Origin: Gavia stellata
Lineage: Eukaryota > Chordata > Aves > Gaviiformes > Gaviidae
Assembly (NCBI RefSeq): GCF_030936135.1
Contig: NC_082619.1
Location: 1,615,208 to 1,679,207, forward strand
DNA length: 64,000 nucleotides
Direction of reading: 5' to 3'
Position numbers and translations under genes: made by a program. The notes beneath the pieces were generated by a model that had not been told where the DNA came from, ran no database searches, and saw nothing but the letters and a program-made list of their open reading frames with translations. Below are positions 23,181 through 36,355 of the stretch, in pieces (the stretch's first letter is position 1; each line of letters begins with the position of its first letter).

Positions 23181-26100
23181 TGGCTAGAAATTAATGTAGG
23201 ATCTGGAGAACTAGATGATTACAATAGCCATATGCAGAGGCAGGCTGCCAAGTTCTAGTTACCTGCTGTTTTCTAAAGATGTTAAAACACAATCCGGAGA
23301 GCAATATAATCCCTTCTCTCTCTATGCAGTCTGTGGAATAGTCACATAGTTTCTGCTTCAGAATAGATAAAGACCGCTGCCAAGAGTGTTTCTTTTATTC
23401 TCTGGTTTTCCTGCATTGCTAACAAAGCATTTTCCCGTGGGATGGACTGTGCTGGTGGAATGTGTTCCACCTGTATATCAAGAAGAAATTATGCCATGTT
23501 CTCAGCTGTTTTCCAAAATTGAAACAGGAGTCCTACCTTGATCCAAAGGCTGCCACTCTAAACCTTGTATTCCTGGAAGAGGCCAATAACCAGTGTTATT
23601 AGTATTTAGGCCATGGACTTGTATAACATTTAAACACAGCTCTTCAAGGTCTGTTAGTAGCTATAAATTTAAAAAAAGAGTGATCCTACAGATGCCTACG
23701 TGTGTCCCAGCTTAGTGAAGGATTTTAGCATATACCCTCAGCAGCAATAGGTCCTGTGTGTTAACTGAAGGAGAGTACACGCTTATCAGAGCAACATTTT
23801 GTTGACATACATGAACCAGGTGTTACATGAAGCTGTCAGAACAAAGTGATATGAACATGTAAGACGGGGCCAGTCACTCTTCTGTCTTAGCATTGTAACG
23901 CACAGCTAGGAAACCTTTGTACATTAATAGGATTATAAGCAAGGGAAAAAACAGTTATTACAGAAGCACAGGAAACTTTCCAACCCTTTTTTAATCAGAA
24001 AATTGGAAACACGAATTCAAGAGATCTCAGGCACATGTTACCTGTTCTTTTTTTTCAATTTCAAATAAGCAAGTTCACTCAGTGATGGGAATCAACTCAG
24101 ACCGGTATTAAAAGATTCAAAGAATAACGTAAAGTCAGCAGGGTTTTTTGGTGGAAAAATAGTAGCAAGCTCCTGCTCAATTTTCTAATGTATTTACAAT
24201 CGCAAAGCAGAAAGGTGCCATTTGACTTAGTGAATTAACCGGTGGGGAGCTGAATCAAAATAGAAGATAATACACGTATAGACAAAAAAAGCTTTAAAGC
24301 ATTTGGAAATTGCCATAGGTGGTATTTGCCCTGTATTAAAACCTGGTGTGAGCCCTCAAAATAAGTGGAATGTGAATAATGTCTTAACTTTGTGCCATAC
24401 TTTTGTGTTCAGTGTTAACCCAGGACAAAATCATCATCTTCAATACTATGTACCTTCTTTGAAAGTTTTGTTTCTGAATCTAGATGCAGAACCTTATAGC
24501 TCAAGTCACCTGAACTACCAGATGAAAAACTCTTCGAAGACACCGTGGAGGAAAAGAGCTGCTGAAAAAGGGCCTATGTCTTTCATATGTTTGCTAACTT
24601 GGACCAAAAAAAACAGGTGTCATCTCCTAGAGATTAAATGTTTGTTGGGAGAAATTACCTGCAGCCCATCATTCATCCCGATGATATTTTAAGCCACTCG
24701 TTCCTAATGCTCCAGACTCAAAGGCATCTTGCGGGAATATCTATATCCCCACTGCCCTTCGAAAGGTGGTAATGCCGTGTCTGTTCCTCTCCTCTGCAGC
24801 AGGTTTTCCTTTCCCATAAAACATCTGCACTTAGAGACAACAAAACTAAAGCACTTCCCACCCACAAATCAAGCCTTCATAACTCTTTTTGAGAGAGAAC
24901 CAAAATATGTCATCACCTCTGGCTTTACAAAGAATAAACTAATGCCAAGGGCAAGGACAGTCTTTGCGGTCCGTTTGTACAGCACCTGGCGCAATGACAA
25001 CCAGCCCATAGTCGTGATGGAAGGCGTTTGTAGAAACTTCTGAAAACTGTGAGAAGTCAGGTGCATCATACAGGACTCGGAGGCCTCTCGCCCACAGATC
25101 CGAGTCTGGCAAATACAGTCCTCACTGCTACTTCCGCTCGGGAAAAAATACTGCTTTCCCAAGGACTTCAGATGGCAGGACATGCTGATGGTGGTAAGGG
25201 TACCGATGTGTTTTTTAAAACACATAGTGAGAAGATTTTGTTTCTTCGTTCCTGAAGAAGAACTTACGCCCCTTGCTATAGTCCCTATTTTGTGAGTCAT
25301 TATTTGTAATTGAAGCTTTAGGTCTGCTTAACGAGTCTTCCTGTTCCTGCTCCTCTTCCCTGTGATTCACAGCTCGCTGAAGCCCGTGGGGCTCTCTGCA
25401 CCCCCTGAACAGGTTTTAATTAAGAAGCCAGTGAATTCTGCCTGCACTGTATTTGGCCCTCGCCTGCTTGCTCCCACTACAGTCATGAGACTATTTATCT
25501 TCCTGATTGAAGAGTAAACTAATTACAGTAGGTCTAACCAGCTTATCACATCCTGCTGAAATAAAAAAGAAAACGGAAAAAGAAGCCACTACCTCTGTGG
25601 CCAAAATCTCCCGTGAAAACATGACTCCCTGAAGAGTCAAGAATGTATAATACCCATCACAAGTACATGTGACACCAACAAATGTCTTCATGCAGCACTG
25701 TAATTAAACAGAGACTTGCACAAGCTACCCTGATGTTATATGCTTATTTCTTTCTTTTTACCAGAAGCAGCACCACTGGTGTTTAGCTGTAAGGGGTCAG
25801 ATGCCAGGGACCTACGGTTACACTATACATCGTACAAACACCTAACAGGAAAAGATGGCCTTCAGATGAGATCTTGTATTTTTTCCTGACTTGCTGTTCA
25901 GATTAGTTGCATTTTCTCTTTTTCTCCCTTATCCCAGTCTATCCTTAAGAATTCCAGCTTTTGCCTAGTCTGAAGCTAGGAGAATCAGATGTGGGAAAGA
26001 AAGGGTGCAGGAAGACCCAGACAGAAAAGAAAATGTTCTTGAATTTCTCCGTCTCTCTTCTCTTCTAGACAGAAGCAGACTGGGGAGGCTTTGGAGGAGG

Positions 26101-26981
26101 AAGGGATGAAAGAGAGATCAGTACCTAGCCAAGAGCAGTCATGCTGCTACTTCTGGCATCACAACAGCTGCCTGTATTTACTTTTTGGCACTACTCATTC
26201 ACATCTGGTCCATAGCAATACAGGTTCAAGATGGGGATTGAAAGCCACTGCTCTCACTGGGACACCATTTGTCTACCTGAACTGTAAGAGTTGAGGGAAA
26301 CAAATATATATGAGTCAAACATAAGCACCAACCCGTATGAGTTTGGTTGGCAGCAATAAACAGTTGTGTGGAATCTACAAACTCGCAATCTCTCTGCATG
26401 GAGAAAATAAATAGAAGCTGTCAGACCACTATGGCACTGCAGACAATTTGTATGACGAGTACAATATTTTTAACACCGTGTTTTATGCAGCAGTTAACAT
26501 GCCCCCAAAAAGTAATTACGGACTTCACTTGGCTAAGCACACCTGACATAAGAATTCACATCAGTGCCAGTATTTCAGCTGTCCACCTCTGTCACTTGGT
26601 CTTGCATAAAAGGCTTTGGTGATGACACTGCATGGGGCTGGCAGCACAGACAGCACGCTGCAGCTGAGCCCTGTGTAGCAGCTTATGCCAAGGTTAAGTA
26701 ACTAGTCACATGGAGGTTTTTTTTCCTTCTGTGTTTCACTTGACTTTTATGCTGGAGAACTTCATTATTTCATTTAGGAGTATTTACATTTATGTTGCAC
26801 TTACAGTTGCACTGGTCCCTCAAGCTACCTGCTGAAATGTTTGGTATTTATGCAGGAACTAATCCAACAGATGCATATGAACCTCAGCCAGGCTTAGTCA
26901 GCACAACAGTAAAACCTCAGCTTAGGCTGCCACATAATTGGGGTTCGTGGATAGTTCTCTCCAAGATTATTTTCTTTATAC

Positions 26982-27012
26982 AAAAAAAGAAGAAAAAGAA
27001 AAAAAGAAAAAA
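26982..27012. repeat. A-rich low-complexity tract
   Basis: This 31-base run consists of A with scattered single G. It could be a decayed poly(A) tail, but no retrotransposed sequence is recognisable upstream. Confidence 0.8.
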
Positions 27013-27619
27013 TCCTTCCTACTGCTAGGATAGCAAACTATATCTCCAAGAACTAGCAAAATGAAATTTCACTTTAATGGCATTTTGGATCCTTGGCATG
27101 AACCAAAAGTCTTGGTCTACTCAGTTTTGAACCAACACAGAACAGAAAGATAATCCCTGCCCTGAAGTCTTCAGCTTATATGGTAAGCAGAATCTCAAAA
27201 GCTACTGAGTTCAACTGATGCTTAATTCTCCTTGCTGTGTGATCCAATGCAATGCCACCATGACTGATGGAAAATTAGGTGCTCCAATGACCCCCCCACC
27301 CTAACACAACAGAATAAATGATATTCCAAGATGAAACAACAGGACACACACCAGCTTGTTTATAGTGTGTCTAGCCCCAGCCTGTCAGGATAAAAGGCCA
27401 ACTACTATTTGGTTCTCCCTCACAGCAAAATTTTATTTCTGAGCCTGCGGACTACAAAACAACCCCAGCAACCACTGCCAGCGAGCACTGTTCACACCAT
27501 TCAAAAGAAATAAAACAGAACTGATCTGTCCATCTCCTGGGGCATTTGAGCGAGTCCTATAGTTTCAGGTCAGGCCTGACAGATTAATGGATGTGCTTTC
27601 TTCTGAACATCTAGCAAAA

Positions 27620-27830
27620 AATAAAAAGAGAAAACCAGTTGCACTTGTTAATTTAACTCACTCTCTTTAATCAAAGCTTCTTTTAATAATTAGAACTGCT
27701 CCCCCAACTCCTGTCTTTCTGATGATAGCAGACTGTCTGCTCATAAATAGCTTTTGACTCATAAATAACAACTTTCTTCACCAAAGAAAGAGTGATGATG
27801 GTGGACTAAATATAATTAAGATATAATGAA
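27620..27830. promoter_or_regulatory. AT-rich candidate enhancer block
   Basis: This complex AT-rich sequence has TTAATTTAA, AATCAAAG (a TCF/LEF-type core), TTAATAATTAG (homeodomain type) and a direct repeat of CTCATAAATA separated by nine bases near 27739 and 27758. It is downstream of DRD2 and could act on either gene. Function is inferred from composition only. Confidence 0.25.
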
Positions 27831-28140
27831 AAATTAACAGATCTAGAAAATGCATTTAAAGAGACTTTAGAAGCAAAGCACAACCCCGGCCCTTTAAACG
27901 AGGAAAAACATTCTGTATTCCCAAGCTGCCATGCTGGGCCCGTGAAAAAAAAGTGGGATAATGAAAACAAGTGAGCACATTTAACCAAGCTTAGCATTGC
28001 TTCCCTGCTGCATGCAATCAACTGTATCCATAGCTTTGATGAGACTGTAAAGATTACATCACAAATACACAGAAAGCTGATTAAAATAGGCTCTACAGGG
28101 TGATTGTGGAATTCAGCTGCTATCACTTCACTGGAGAGTC

Positions 28141-28630
28141 TCCTCAACACCGAGCGGACGAGGTGCATCAGCCTCTCAGACCCACTGCCCTGTCTCAGAC
28201 ACGAGAGATTCATCAGCTCTCACCGTGAGAAGCCCAAGAGGACGGGGGTCTGCGCATCTCCTGCCTAACCCAAAGCCAGCGGCGAGAGGTAGCTATGAAC
28301 GCGTGACTTTGCAGCGACGTGCTGGTTTCCCACTCCAGCAAGCCCCGTGCCCACACCACAAGCCTTCCACCCCCTCCCCTCCATCACTTCACGCCCACCC
28401 GTTGCAGCAGCATCTTCCTCGCTGTAGCTTCTCCCCGGCGGGGCTGCACTGCCCGGCCGCGCCGGAGCGGCTGCTTTTAGCCCCTTCTGGGCCTGAGTCG
28501 CCCGCCTAGCTCATCCTGGGGCTGGGGACAGATGCCGCATCACCTTTTTGCCTGGAACCGGTACCACAGAGAGAGGCGGGACAGGGAATCTCAAGGCGCG
28601 ACAGATTCCTGACCACAACGAGTCACGCTG
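28141..28630. promoter_or_regulatory. Intergenic CpG island
   Basis: About 32 CpG dinucleotides were counted by eye in roughly 490 bases of GC-rich sequence, densest around 28430-28510 where CCGGCCGCGCCGGAGCGG occurs. Surrounding DNA is CpG-poor. In vertebrates such islands normally mark promoters. There is no TATA box and no recognised gene on either side, so a non-coding transcript or an orphan island are the likely readings. Confidence 0.55.
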
Positions 28631-31020
28631 CTTTTCAAAACAAACAGACCCCAGGTCTGAGCAAGCAGAGGACAGGGAGCCCTATAAACCCGTACCTGCA
28701 ACCTCAGTATAGCCAGAGCACAGAGGATCCAGGCCCTGTCCAGATCCTTTTTCCCATGGGATGTATGGCATGTAACACAGACAGCAGCAGCCGCCTTAAT
28801 CGAGGCACAGTCAGGGCCTGATCCCTCACCGACAGACAACCCCTTCACGAACCTGGCACACACAGACGTCCCATTCCACGTGAAGTGTTGCACTGCTTCT
28901 TTCTGCTCATAAACAGAGCAGGCTTCAGCATCCCTGGAACAAAATCAGAGGCTGATATCGTAGGCTTTTAATAGCGACTACTGCACGTGGGGGAAAACCA
29001 GGAAATCAGTAGAAGACAAGTGTCCTCATGGAGATCTCTGCTTCCTATCTGTATTCACCTGCGGTTTAACCAGTACAAAAACCACTTTCAGTTGCATGCA
29101 GACCAGATGTAAAGGGCTACAAACCTCACTTGGGAGAAAATCGGGTCGTAACTCCAGGCTTTGTGACTGCATCAAACGTTTCACAATAACCATTGTTAAC
29201 ACTTATTTAATGCAACCATGAAGCTGATTTTCTTTTCAGACCACGGGAAAAAGCCAGATAACCCAAAATTAACATTAGCAAGAAATCTAATCTTGTCTCA
29301 AATAATAACAACAACATAGGAGCAAACAGCAACAAAGAAAATCTCTGTGCAGATCTGAGCACGAGCTCAAGGAGCTCTGTCAAACCCTAAACCGGAAAAC
29401 GTACACAGCTACGGAGGAAAACCCAGGAGCTGAAAATATGATGTAATGAGACAGGTTACGAGTTGAGAGCTTGCCTGTGTGAAGAAATGGCCAGTCAGTG
29501 CTAGTCTAAACAAATATGCCTGTACATCTCTTTCAGAATACCTCCCCACCTTCGGGACAGCTTTAGTTAAAAATAAAAGTGAGTTTGATCAGGCATCATT
29601 CTTCTAGTTTGCTAGAAAAAACAGTGAGATTGCAAAGCTGCTGCTGTGGTTCCTTTAAAGAGACTTGCAGTGTAACGGCGTGAGAATGACTTTGCGCACG
29701 GCAGGGGATGGCCGATGCCTGCTCTGAAGCTGACATAAATATGGTGTCGTGTGCTCTGGTTAGTATGTTAAAAACATACTTAGGTGCCCATGTCTGGCCT
29801 GGATTAAATCCATTGCATGAGATGATTCAATGACACAGATTGCTGCTTCTACCTCCCTATGGGCTGGGTTCACCAGCAGGGAGTAGTACAGATAATGATA
29901 CAGAACGAAAGGGTTTGGCCCAAAACAAAACTGGTGAGTTTGGAAACGGGCTACAGAGTCTAAATCTAATGAGTAGGCTGGCTCAAAGCAGAGACATCAG
30001 GAAAAGCGTTTGTGCCTTTGTAGCACTCTACACCCACTTTGCACGCTGTTTTGCTATAAATGACAGTACAAGTACAGAACAACAGGGAATCAGCTTCTGC
30101 AATATATATGAAGGCTGGAGTCTAGACGCAAAAGCCACACCAAATTAACCTAGGGATGTAGATTTATGGCTGAATTATTGTGGCTTGGCAATTTGCTGTG
30201 CTACGGCCATTGAGTTTGTGCATGTTCTCAGCCAGTGGCAGCTGGACAGTAAAATGCTCTAGGTTACGTTCCTTCATTATGTTTACGTTAACATGCCTAC
30301 CTTGCACTTGCTATGAGTTAAGATGATGCAAAGAGTGATTTACTATGGCTCAGTTAATGCCTGCTAACCTGTTTAGCCACGGAGAGATGCCTGTGTGTGT
30401 GAGCCCACCTACCAAAGGAAATGCTCAGGTCTATGCAGCAGTTCTCAGGGCATCTTGTAAGAAACATGTCTGATTGCCTTTTTGATAGACAAGCTCTGTA
30501 AATTACTTCAAAGACGAAACCAGAATCACTCAAGAAGATTACAGAAAGTGAAACACTAGGAACTGGAACGTGAGTCAGAGATATCAGTGAAAGGGAAAAT
30601 GCTTGTAAATTCTACCACCTTCTTAATTAAAAAAAGCAAAGGGAAGCTTTCCACGAAGCAGACTAATTTTGAGACGCTCTTCCTCGCCCAGCCAGAGGAA
30701 AGCTCAGACAAAGAAAGGCTGTCTGAACAAAGCAAAGTGCTTGGAAACAGATATTGAAAACTAAAAGCCTTGGAGCAAAGCTGTCACCCTGCAGTTACAA
30801 TCGCTGCTCTATCACCGGAGTGGTGCCGGCAGTGGGGCAGGGCAGCCCCGTTCACAGGGGGTTCGTCCCGGCACGTCCTCATGCGAGAGGCGAGAGCAGA
30901 GGCCTTAGGAGGTGTATCTACTGCCCGCAAGAGGAGGAGCTGACTGTGTGCACACGCATGCCGGACAGGTTAATTCATAAGCAGAAAAAAATATTTTTGC
31001 AGTAAGACCGGTCCTCCAGC

Positions 31021-31106
31021 TGCCTTTTCACCCTAACGACGTACTGCCCAAAAGTACAAAATCTGCCTTTTCACCCTAACTACGTACTCCCCAAAAGTAC
31101 AAAATC
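31021..31106. repeat. 43-bp tandem duplication, two copies
   Basis: The unit at 31021-31063 is repeated at 31064-31106 with two mismatches; both copies share TGCCTTTTCACCCTAAC and CCCAAAAGTACAAAATC. It lies between two CpG-rich patches in intergenic DNA. Confidence 0.92.
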
Positions 31107-31422
31107 CATGCTTATATTTTAGGTGTGATAAAGCAGATTTGAAATTTTCACCTCTGTCTACAAACACAGTTAGGCCAAGCCACGGCCCAGAAAGGAGACA
31201 GCCCCGTGTTCGTACGGCCCCCGGGGTAATGGGGTCCGTGCCGCAGCATGGCAAGCGATGGTACAACGTCTTTTACTTGTTTCTTTTGGGATCTGTGCAG
31301 AAAACATTTTAGGTTTTCTCCCCTTTTTGTTTGGCTTTTAGAAGACTAATAGTGGAAGAGACTGACAGCCGTGGTCTGAGTAAAGCCCAACAAAACCCAG
31401 TCCCTCCGGTTATTTAGACCTT

Positions 31423-32094
31423 TCAGGGGAATCCCTCCTCAAAGCAGAAAGTCTTCAAGTGAACTCCAACAGGGAAGTTTTCACCTTCCAGGGAGCTGCC
31501 AGTCAGTGCCCGGAAAAGCGGTGTTGCGCTGACAGAACCCATCAGACCCCTGGTCCGTCTGGACTCCAGACCGCTGCCTGCAGGCAGAAACCTCTGCTCT
31601 CTGGCTGGCAGATGCAGCAAGCAAAGAGAAAAATCACTGAGGAAAAGAAAGGGAGCTGTGAGTCCTGAATGAAGGATGGAGAACTCATCCCCTACTGACG
31701 GTGTAGGCAGTCCCGAGAGCTGAGCCCGGAGAGTGCCGTCAGGAGACCCGAGAGCACAGCCCGAGTGCTTACATGAAGGGTTGGCACACACGGAGAAAAG
31801 AAAGGCAGGATGACTGCAGGAATGAGCCTCGCCTGAGGGAGAGCTGGCCAGCACAGGGAGGAATTTTAGACATGACTGATGATTAGTGAACACAAAGCAC
31901 ACATGACCTCTGCTATCAGAAATGGGCGAATGCATTCTCCTCTTCACAGCAGGCAGAAAAGAAACTTGCCTCCTAGGCAAGTAGTCTGAAATCGCCTGTA
32001 ACCTCATCTCATCCACTTGCCTCAACCCCATGCATGCTCCATGCTTTCTGCATGCCACCCAGCACCTTCCAGACACCCCTGTTCCTGACCTCAT
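31423..32094 (-). other. Unrecognised 223-codon open reading frame
   Basis: The frame opens with ATG at 32092-32094 and runs 223 codons. It is rich in Ser, Leu, Arg and Cys with no signal peptide, helix pattern or domain I recognise. There is no obvious promoter upstream. It is the longest frame in the intergenic interval, but a frame of this length can arise by chance in 64 kb, and composition looks like translated non-coding DNA. Confidence 0.12.
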
Positions 32095-32509
32095 TCATGA
32101 ATTCTCTCCAAAAGCTGCCTTAACCCACTGTGGCACCCTTCCCCACCAGCTGTTTTAAACCTTTTAATCTCTGCTGAAAACCAAAGATGTGGATCTTTCA
32201 GCATGGAGAGTGTTAAGCGGAGATGAGCTGAAACATATGCAATAAGAAAGGAAATATGGGTGTGTTTAAGTCCTCTGTCAACTTTAGAACCAAGAAATCC
32301 CCAGTAAAATTTGAGTAGAAAAGCCAAAGCTGTCTGAAGAAGCAGGTTTCTTCCTGACATCAGAGTGCAGCTCCAGCTCCCAAAGAACTAATCCTTGCTA
32401 TTTAGCCCAACCTGCTCATGCTGATACATCTGGAGCACAGTTCACGGGACATCAAGGTTCAAGCAGCAAACCTGGCAATCTTAAGCATCTGTTTTGTTTG
32501 CTTGGTTTG

Positions 32510-32650
32510 TGGCTGTATTTTCTCCCAGCCTAGATCGATGCTGCATAGAAGAGGCAATTTATCAATTTTGCCTAGCTGCCATGGCCCATGAAACCCAATT
32601 GGAGCCAAAATAATTAATCATAGCAATATGCCCTGGTCTATGCCAATGGG
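32510..32650. promoter_or_regulatory. Candidate conserved non-coding block
   Basis: Dense, non-repetitive motifs include GCCATGGC, CCCAATTGG and AAATAATTAATCATAG in about 140 bases. This mix of palindromes and homeodomain-type cores is typical of developmental enhancers. There is no direct evidence of function. Confidence 0.22.
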
Positions 32651-35600
32651 CTGCAAGAGTCAACACTCCAGCACGTGCACCCCGCCACAGGACAGGCTCA
32701 GAGTAGGACTGTGGAAACTGGCACCTATAGTAATGAATTATAGCAAGCGTCTGTCACGTCCGGTCGCTCAGAGCAAGTACCTGGCAGCTGAATGCCAGCG
32801 CTGAAATCGGAGCTGCAGCAGGAGTGTCAAGGACTCGGTTAACCTTGGCTGTGGACAGTTCAAGTCTCGTCGCTGGGCTGGTCTTCCTCCAGACATTAAG
32901 GAGGGGGCTGGACATCAAGTAAGAGCACAGTTTGAAGGGGCCAGAACTGTTGCTCCCTGCCACACTGTTCACTTGAGTGTTTGGCTGTAGAGGCATGGGG
33001 GGGGTTTAGTTACTGCCTGTCCACATCACAGTCTCCCTGTGTTCCTGTCTCCAGACTGCCAGTCTCTCCTCTGGGGGTTGAGACCAGCATTATCCACACA
33101 CCAAAGCTCATCACAATACACTGATGTCTTCAAAACCAACAGCTGTGAGTTGTGACTAAGTATATTTATCAGGGACTAATTATGATGTACGTATATTGTT
33201 ACTACTCTGTTGTGAACCTAACCACTGTAGTGATCATCCAGGAACTTAATGATGACCCATGTAAAATAAGTGCCTCTAACTTTAGCTGTGAATGGCCTTC
33301 CTCCTGCCCCAAAACAGGGTCATCATAATAAGGAGCTATTTCAGAGGAAAAGGCAACTTAAATTCCTGCTCTTTGCTCTTAATGCATTGTCTTTCACATG
33401 AGGGTAGAAATTGTTCAGACAAAGAATAGCAGCGTTATGCACCACAAAGGCAGAAAGCAAGGACATGCAGCCATCACCTCAGCTTCTGCAGACCTCAAGG
33501 GTGCCTGAAAATAAACTTGGCTGTACTTCAAGACCTCCTCTGGCCATAAAGAAACAAAGGATGCAGAAGAGAGGGTGCATGAGAAATTTGTCTGACAGAC
33601 CCTGCTTGATGTGAGCAGCAGTGTCTTTGGAAATGTTTGAAAGGTCTAACTGAAGCCTTTGGATTTAATAGAGAAAATGTGGGTGACTTGCTGTGAAATG
33701 AGCTGATCTTACAGCCCCTACTCATTGTAAAATCCTGGAAACCAGCACACACAGCTTCCACATCCAATTCCCTCTTCCCTTGCCTAACGGCATTCTCTGG
33801 ATCAAACCTCACTTCAAATGGGTGCTCAGATACATGTTTCGCATTCCCATTGCTGTTGAACAGCAAGTCTGGGGTCTTTCTGTAGAAGGGGTGCTTGGTT
33901 GAGCCAGCTGAACCACAGAGGATGCAACGTGTTTTCCACTTGAATGCCACTGTATGTCTGGATCCTGGGCACAAGCTAAGAGCTGTGCTAGCGTACTGTG
34001 TCCCTTCCTTCCCCACTGTCCTGGCTGGGCCCTAACACGCAGTCAAGGAGGTGCAGTAGTAAGCACCGTAGAGCTGTCCTCAAGGTAAATGCAGTGCGTG
34101 CTCTGCTGAGCAGCTGCAGTATGCAGCAGAGTCTCCAGGGCAGCAAGGGGTCACATGCAACCTGCATTCAACAAACTCATCGTGCTAGGTACAAAGGCCA
34201 AACAGAGCTGTACTAAGCTGGGGTGGGAATGTCAAATTCTGTTAACTTGCACATCCATTCACTTCTAAATTAATACAAGCTCCCCTGCTCAGAGGCAAAG
34301 GCTAAAGTGGGTTTCCTCTGTTCCTACTGCGTAGCTGTGTTTATCCAGTTAGGCTTGTGAAATGCCCAGTTAACCCAGTCCTTCAGCAACATGACATGTC
34401 TTGACATCCTGTTAACCTGATAACGACCTTGAAAACACCTCTTTTCCAAGAACCTCCCCAGATTTTGGATGAGTTCCACCTTTTCTCTGTTTTCATCTGT
34501 TTATTTGATGGTAGTGTTTTTTGTTTTTCTCCCTGTTACTTTTTAAAAATGTCTCAGTGGGTTCATGTCCTGTGACATTTTCCTGCATTCACTGGAGTCT
34601 CTAGGGACAAGCCATAAACAAAACACAACTGTGTTCAGTCAAAAGGAGCAACATATTGGCCAGCAAATAGACCTACTCAGCTCTCCAGGGAGAAATCATG
34701 CTGAGCATTAGACAACAAATATTTCTTCAAAATAAAGGCAGGTCAGTCTCAGCAAAACCTTCTTGGCAGACTGGAATATTTTCCAAAAAGACAAACCAAT
34801 TCTCTGAAGTCCTTATAGGGATTTATTTTTCCCTGCTTGGAGCAGACAGAAAAGCATGCCTAAAGAATAGCAATAGAACCTTCATGGTGATAAGAACACC
34901 ACTCCTCTGCCTTAGTAAGAATTAAGCTTGTGCTGAAGAGCAGTAAAAGTGCCATGGAATGAGTCCAGATATGCCCCAAACTTAAATTCTGTCAAAGCTA
35001 AATCCATAATGTTTCTCTTTTTCTAAAGTAATGGCACTGCACCACAGGATTAACAGCTGTGAAAAAAGGCTCATTTTATCCTTTATTGCAGCTAATTACT
35101 ATACTACTTTATTGTTGACCCTGGCCTAATCTTCCTCTCTATAATTGCTCCAGAGAGAGATAGAATCTTTAATGTAATATTTTCTAACTAGTAAGGTTGT
35201 TTGGTTTTGGGTTTGTTTTGTTTTCGTGGGGGTTTTTCTGTTTTGTTTTAAATCAGAAGCACAGTTACCACGTATCTCTAGGCTGGAGAGTTAAGTCATG
35301 TTCTGTGGGGGTTGGCTGAGCTTTCTGTCCATTGGATGATTCTGATTTTTTTTTTTTAACTTTTAATTTTTCATTTTTCAAACCAAATTTTTTTTTAAAC
35401 AGAAACGAAGCACTTGCTCATTAAATAAATGGTAGTTATTATAGCTGCATGTTAGTTATGCGATTCACAAGTTGCCTCTGTTAACTGAGTTATACTCATG
35501 CAACTCAGTATATCATGAAGGGGTATTCATCTGCTAGAAATATTGCAGGCAGTAGAGCAAAAACTCTTGAGGATATTTATTCCAGGAGTTCACACATGTC

Positions 35601-36187
35601 CCCCTTAATAAGTGGCATTAGACAGAAGGGAGTTGTAACAAAATCAGAGTTAAGCTCTTCACACTGATCCCTTGTGGAAATTGGTTAACTCAAGCTAAGC
35701 ATAAATACAGGTTAATTCATTAAATGGTTGCACCCTTGCAGGTTTGGGACCCAAAGCCCCAGTCAGGTAACCCATGTCCCTACATTCCAACTTCCTTGGG
35801 TAAATCCGAGAGACTCGCTTAAAGGAAAGCTACTGCATCACGTCCTTGCAAAAGCAGAGCAATTTGTTAAACGCAGCAGTACTTCGTGACTCATAAAAGC
35901 ATCAGCAGTCTTTCCTGCTAACCAAACAGAACACAGCTTTTCAACACCGATACAATGAGCAACTGCTTCTCTACATTGTTACGTGATTAATTCTATTCTC
36001 ATAGGATTTTATTCTATTTGTAAATCACCTATGCAAGAGAGTTTGGCCCATGATCCCAGGCTTGGTAACATAAAAATTATAATGTTTTGTATACTTCCAG
36101 TTGGGACTGGCTTATTTTTAGGTGCAATTGTTTACGTCCTGATTCAAACTACAGCAAGGAAGATATAGATTAAACTTTAGGTCACTT

Positions 36188-36206
36188 CCCCCCCCCCCCC
36201 CCCCCC
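36188..36206. repeat. Poly-C homopolymer, 19 bases
   Basis: Nineteen consecutive C sit immediately 5' of the CR1-like fragment. Two more C runs follow at 36690-36704 (15) and 37650-37659 (10, followed by nine A). Lengths may be affected by sequencing error. Confidence 0.9.
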
Positions 36207-36219
36207 GAACTGTAACAAG

Positions 36220-36355
36220 AGTGCAGTGGAATGAATTGCCCTTGGAAGCGATCTCTGTAACCGATAGCTTTTAAGGACAAGTTAGAGAAATGTGTTTCAG
36301 GGACAGGAGGTGGAGGACAGGATACCATCCTCAGGGTTCCTTCCAACTGTATTCA
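36220..36355 (+). mobile_element. Old CR1-type LINE 3' end fragment
   Basis: The segment follows the order of motifs known from sauropsid CR1 3' ends: TGGAATGAATTGCC, CTTGGAAG, TTTTAAGGACAAGTTAGA, TTTCAGGGAC and finally GGTTCCTTCCAACTGTATTC. The usual ATTCTATG-type terminal repeats are lost or decayed. No reverse transcriptase is present, so it is a 5'-truncated, immobile relic. CR1 is the dominant LINE of birds and other reptiles. Confidence 0.6.

Noticed and set aside
35983-36168. 61-codon frame with a hydrophobic stretch (GLFLGAIVYVLI)
   Set aside because: A single short hydrophobic frame in AT-rich DNA, with no promoter, homologue or Kozak context that I can recognise. Chance is the simpler explanation.
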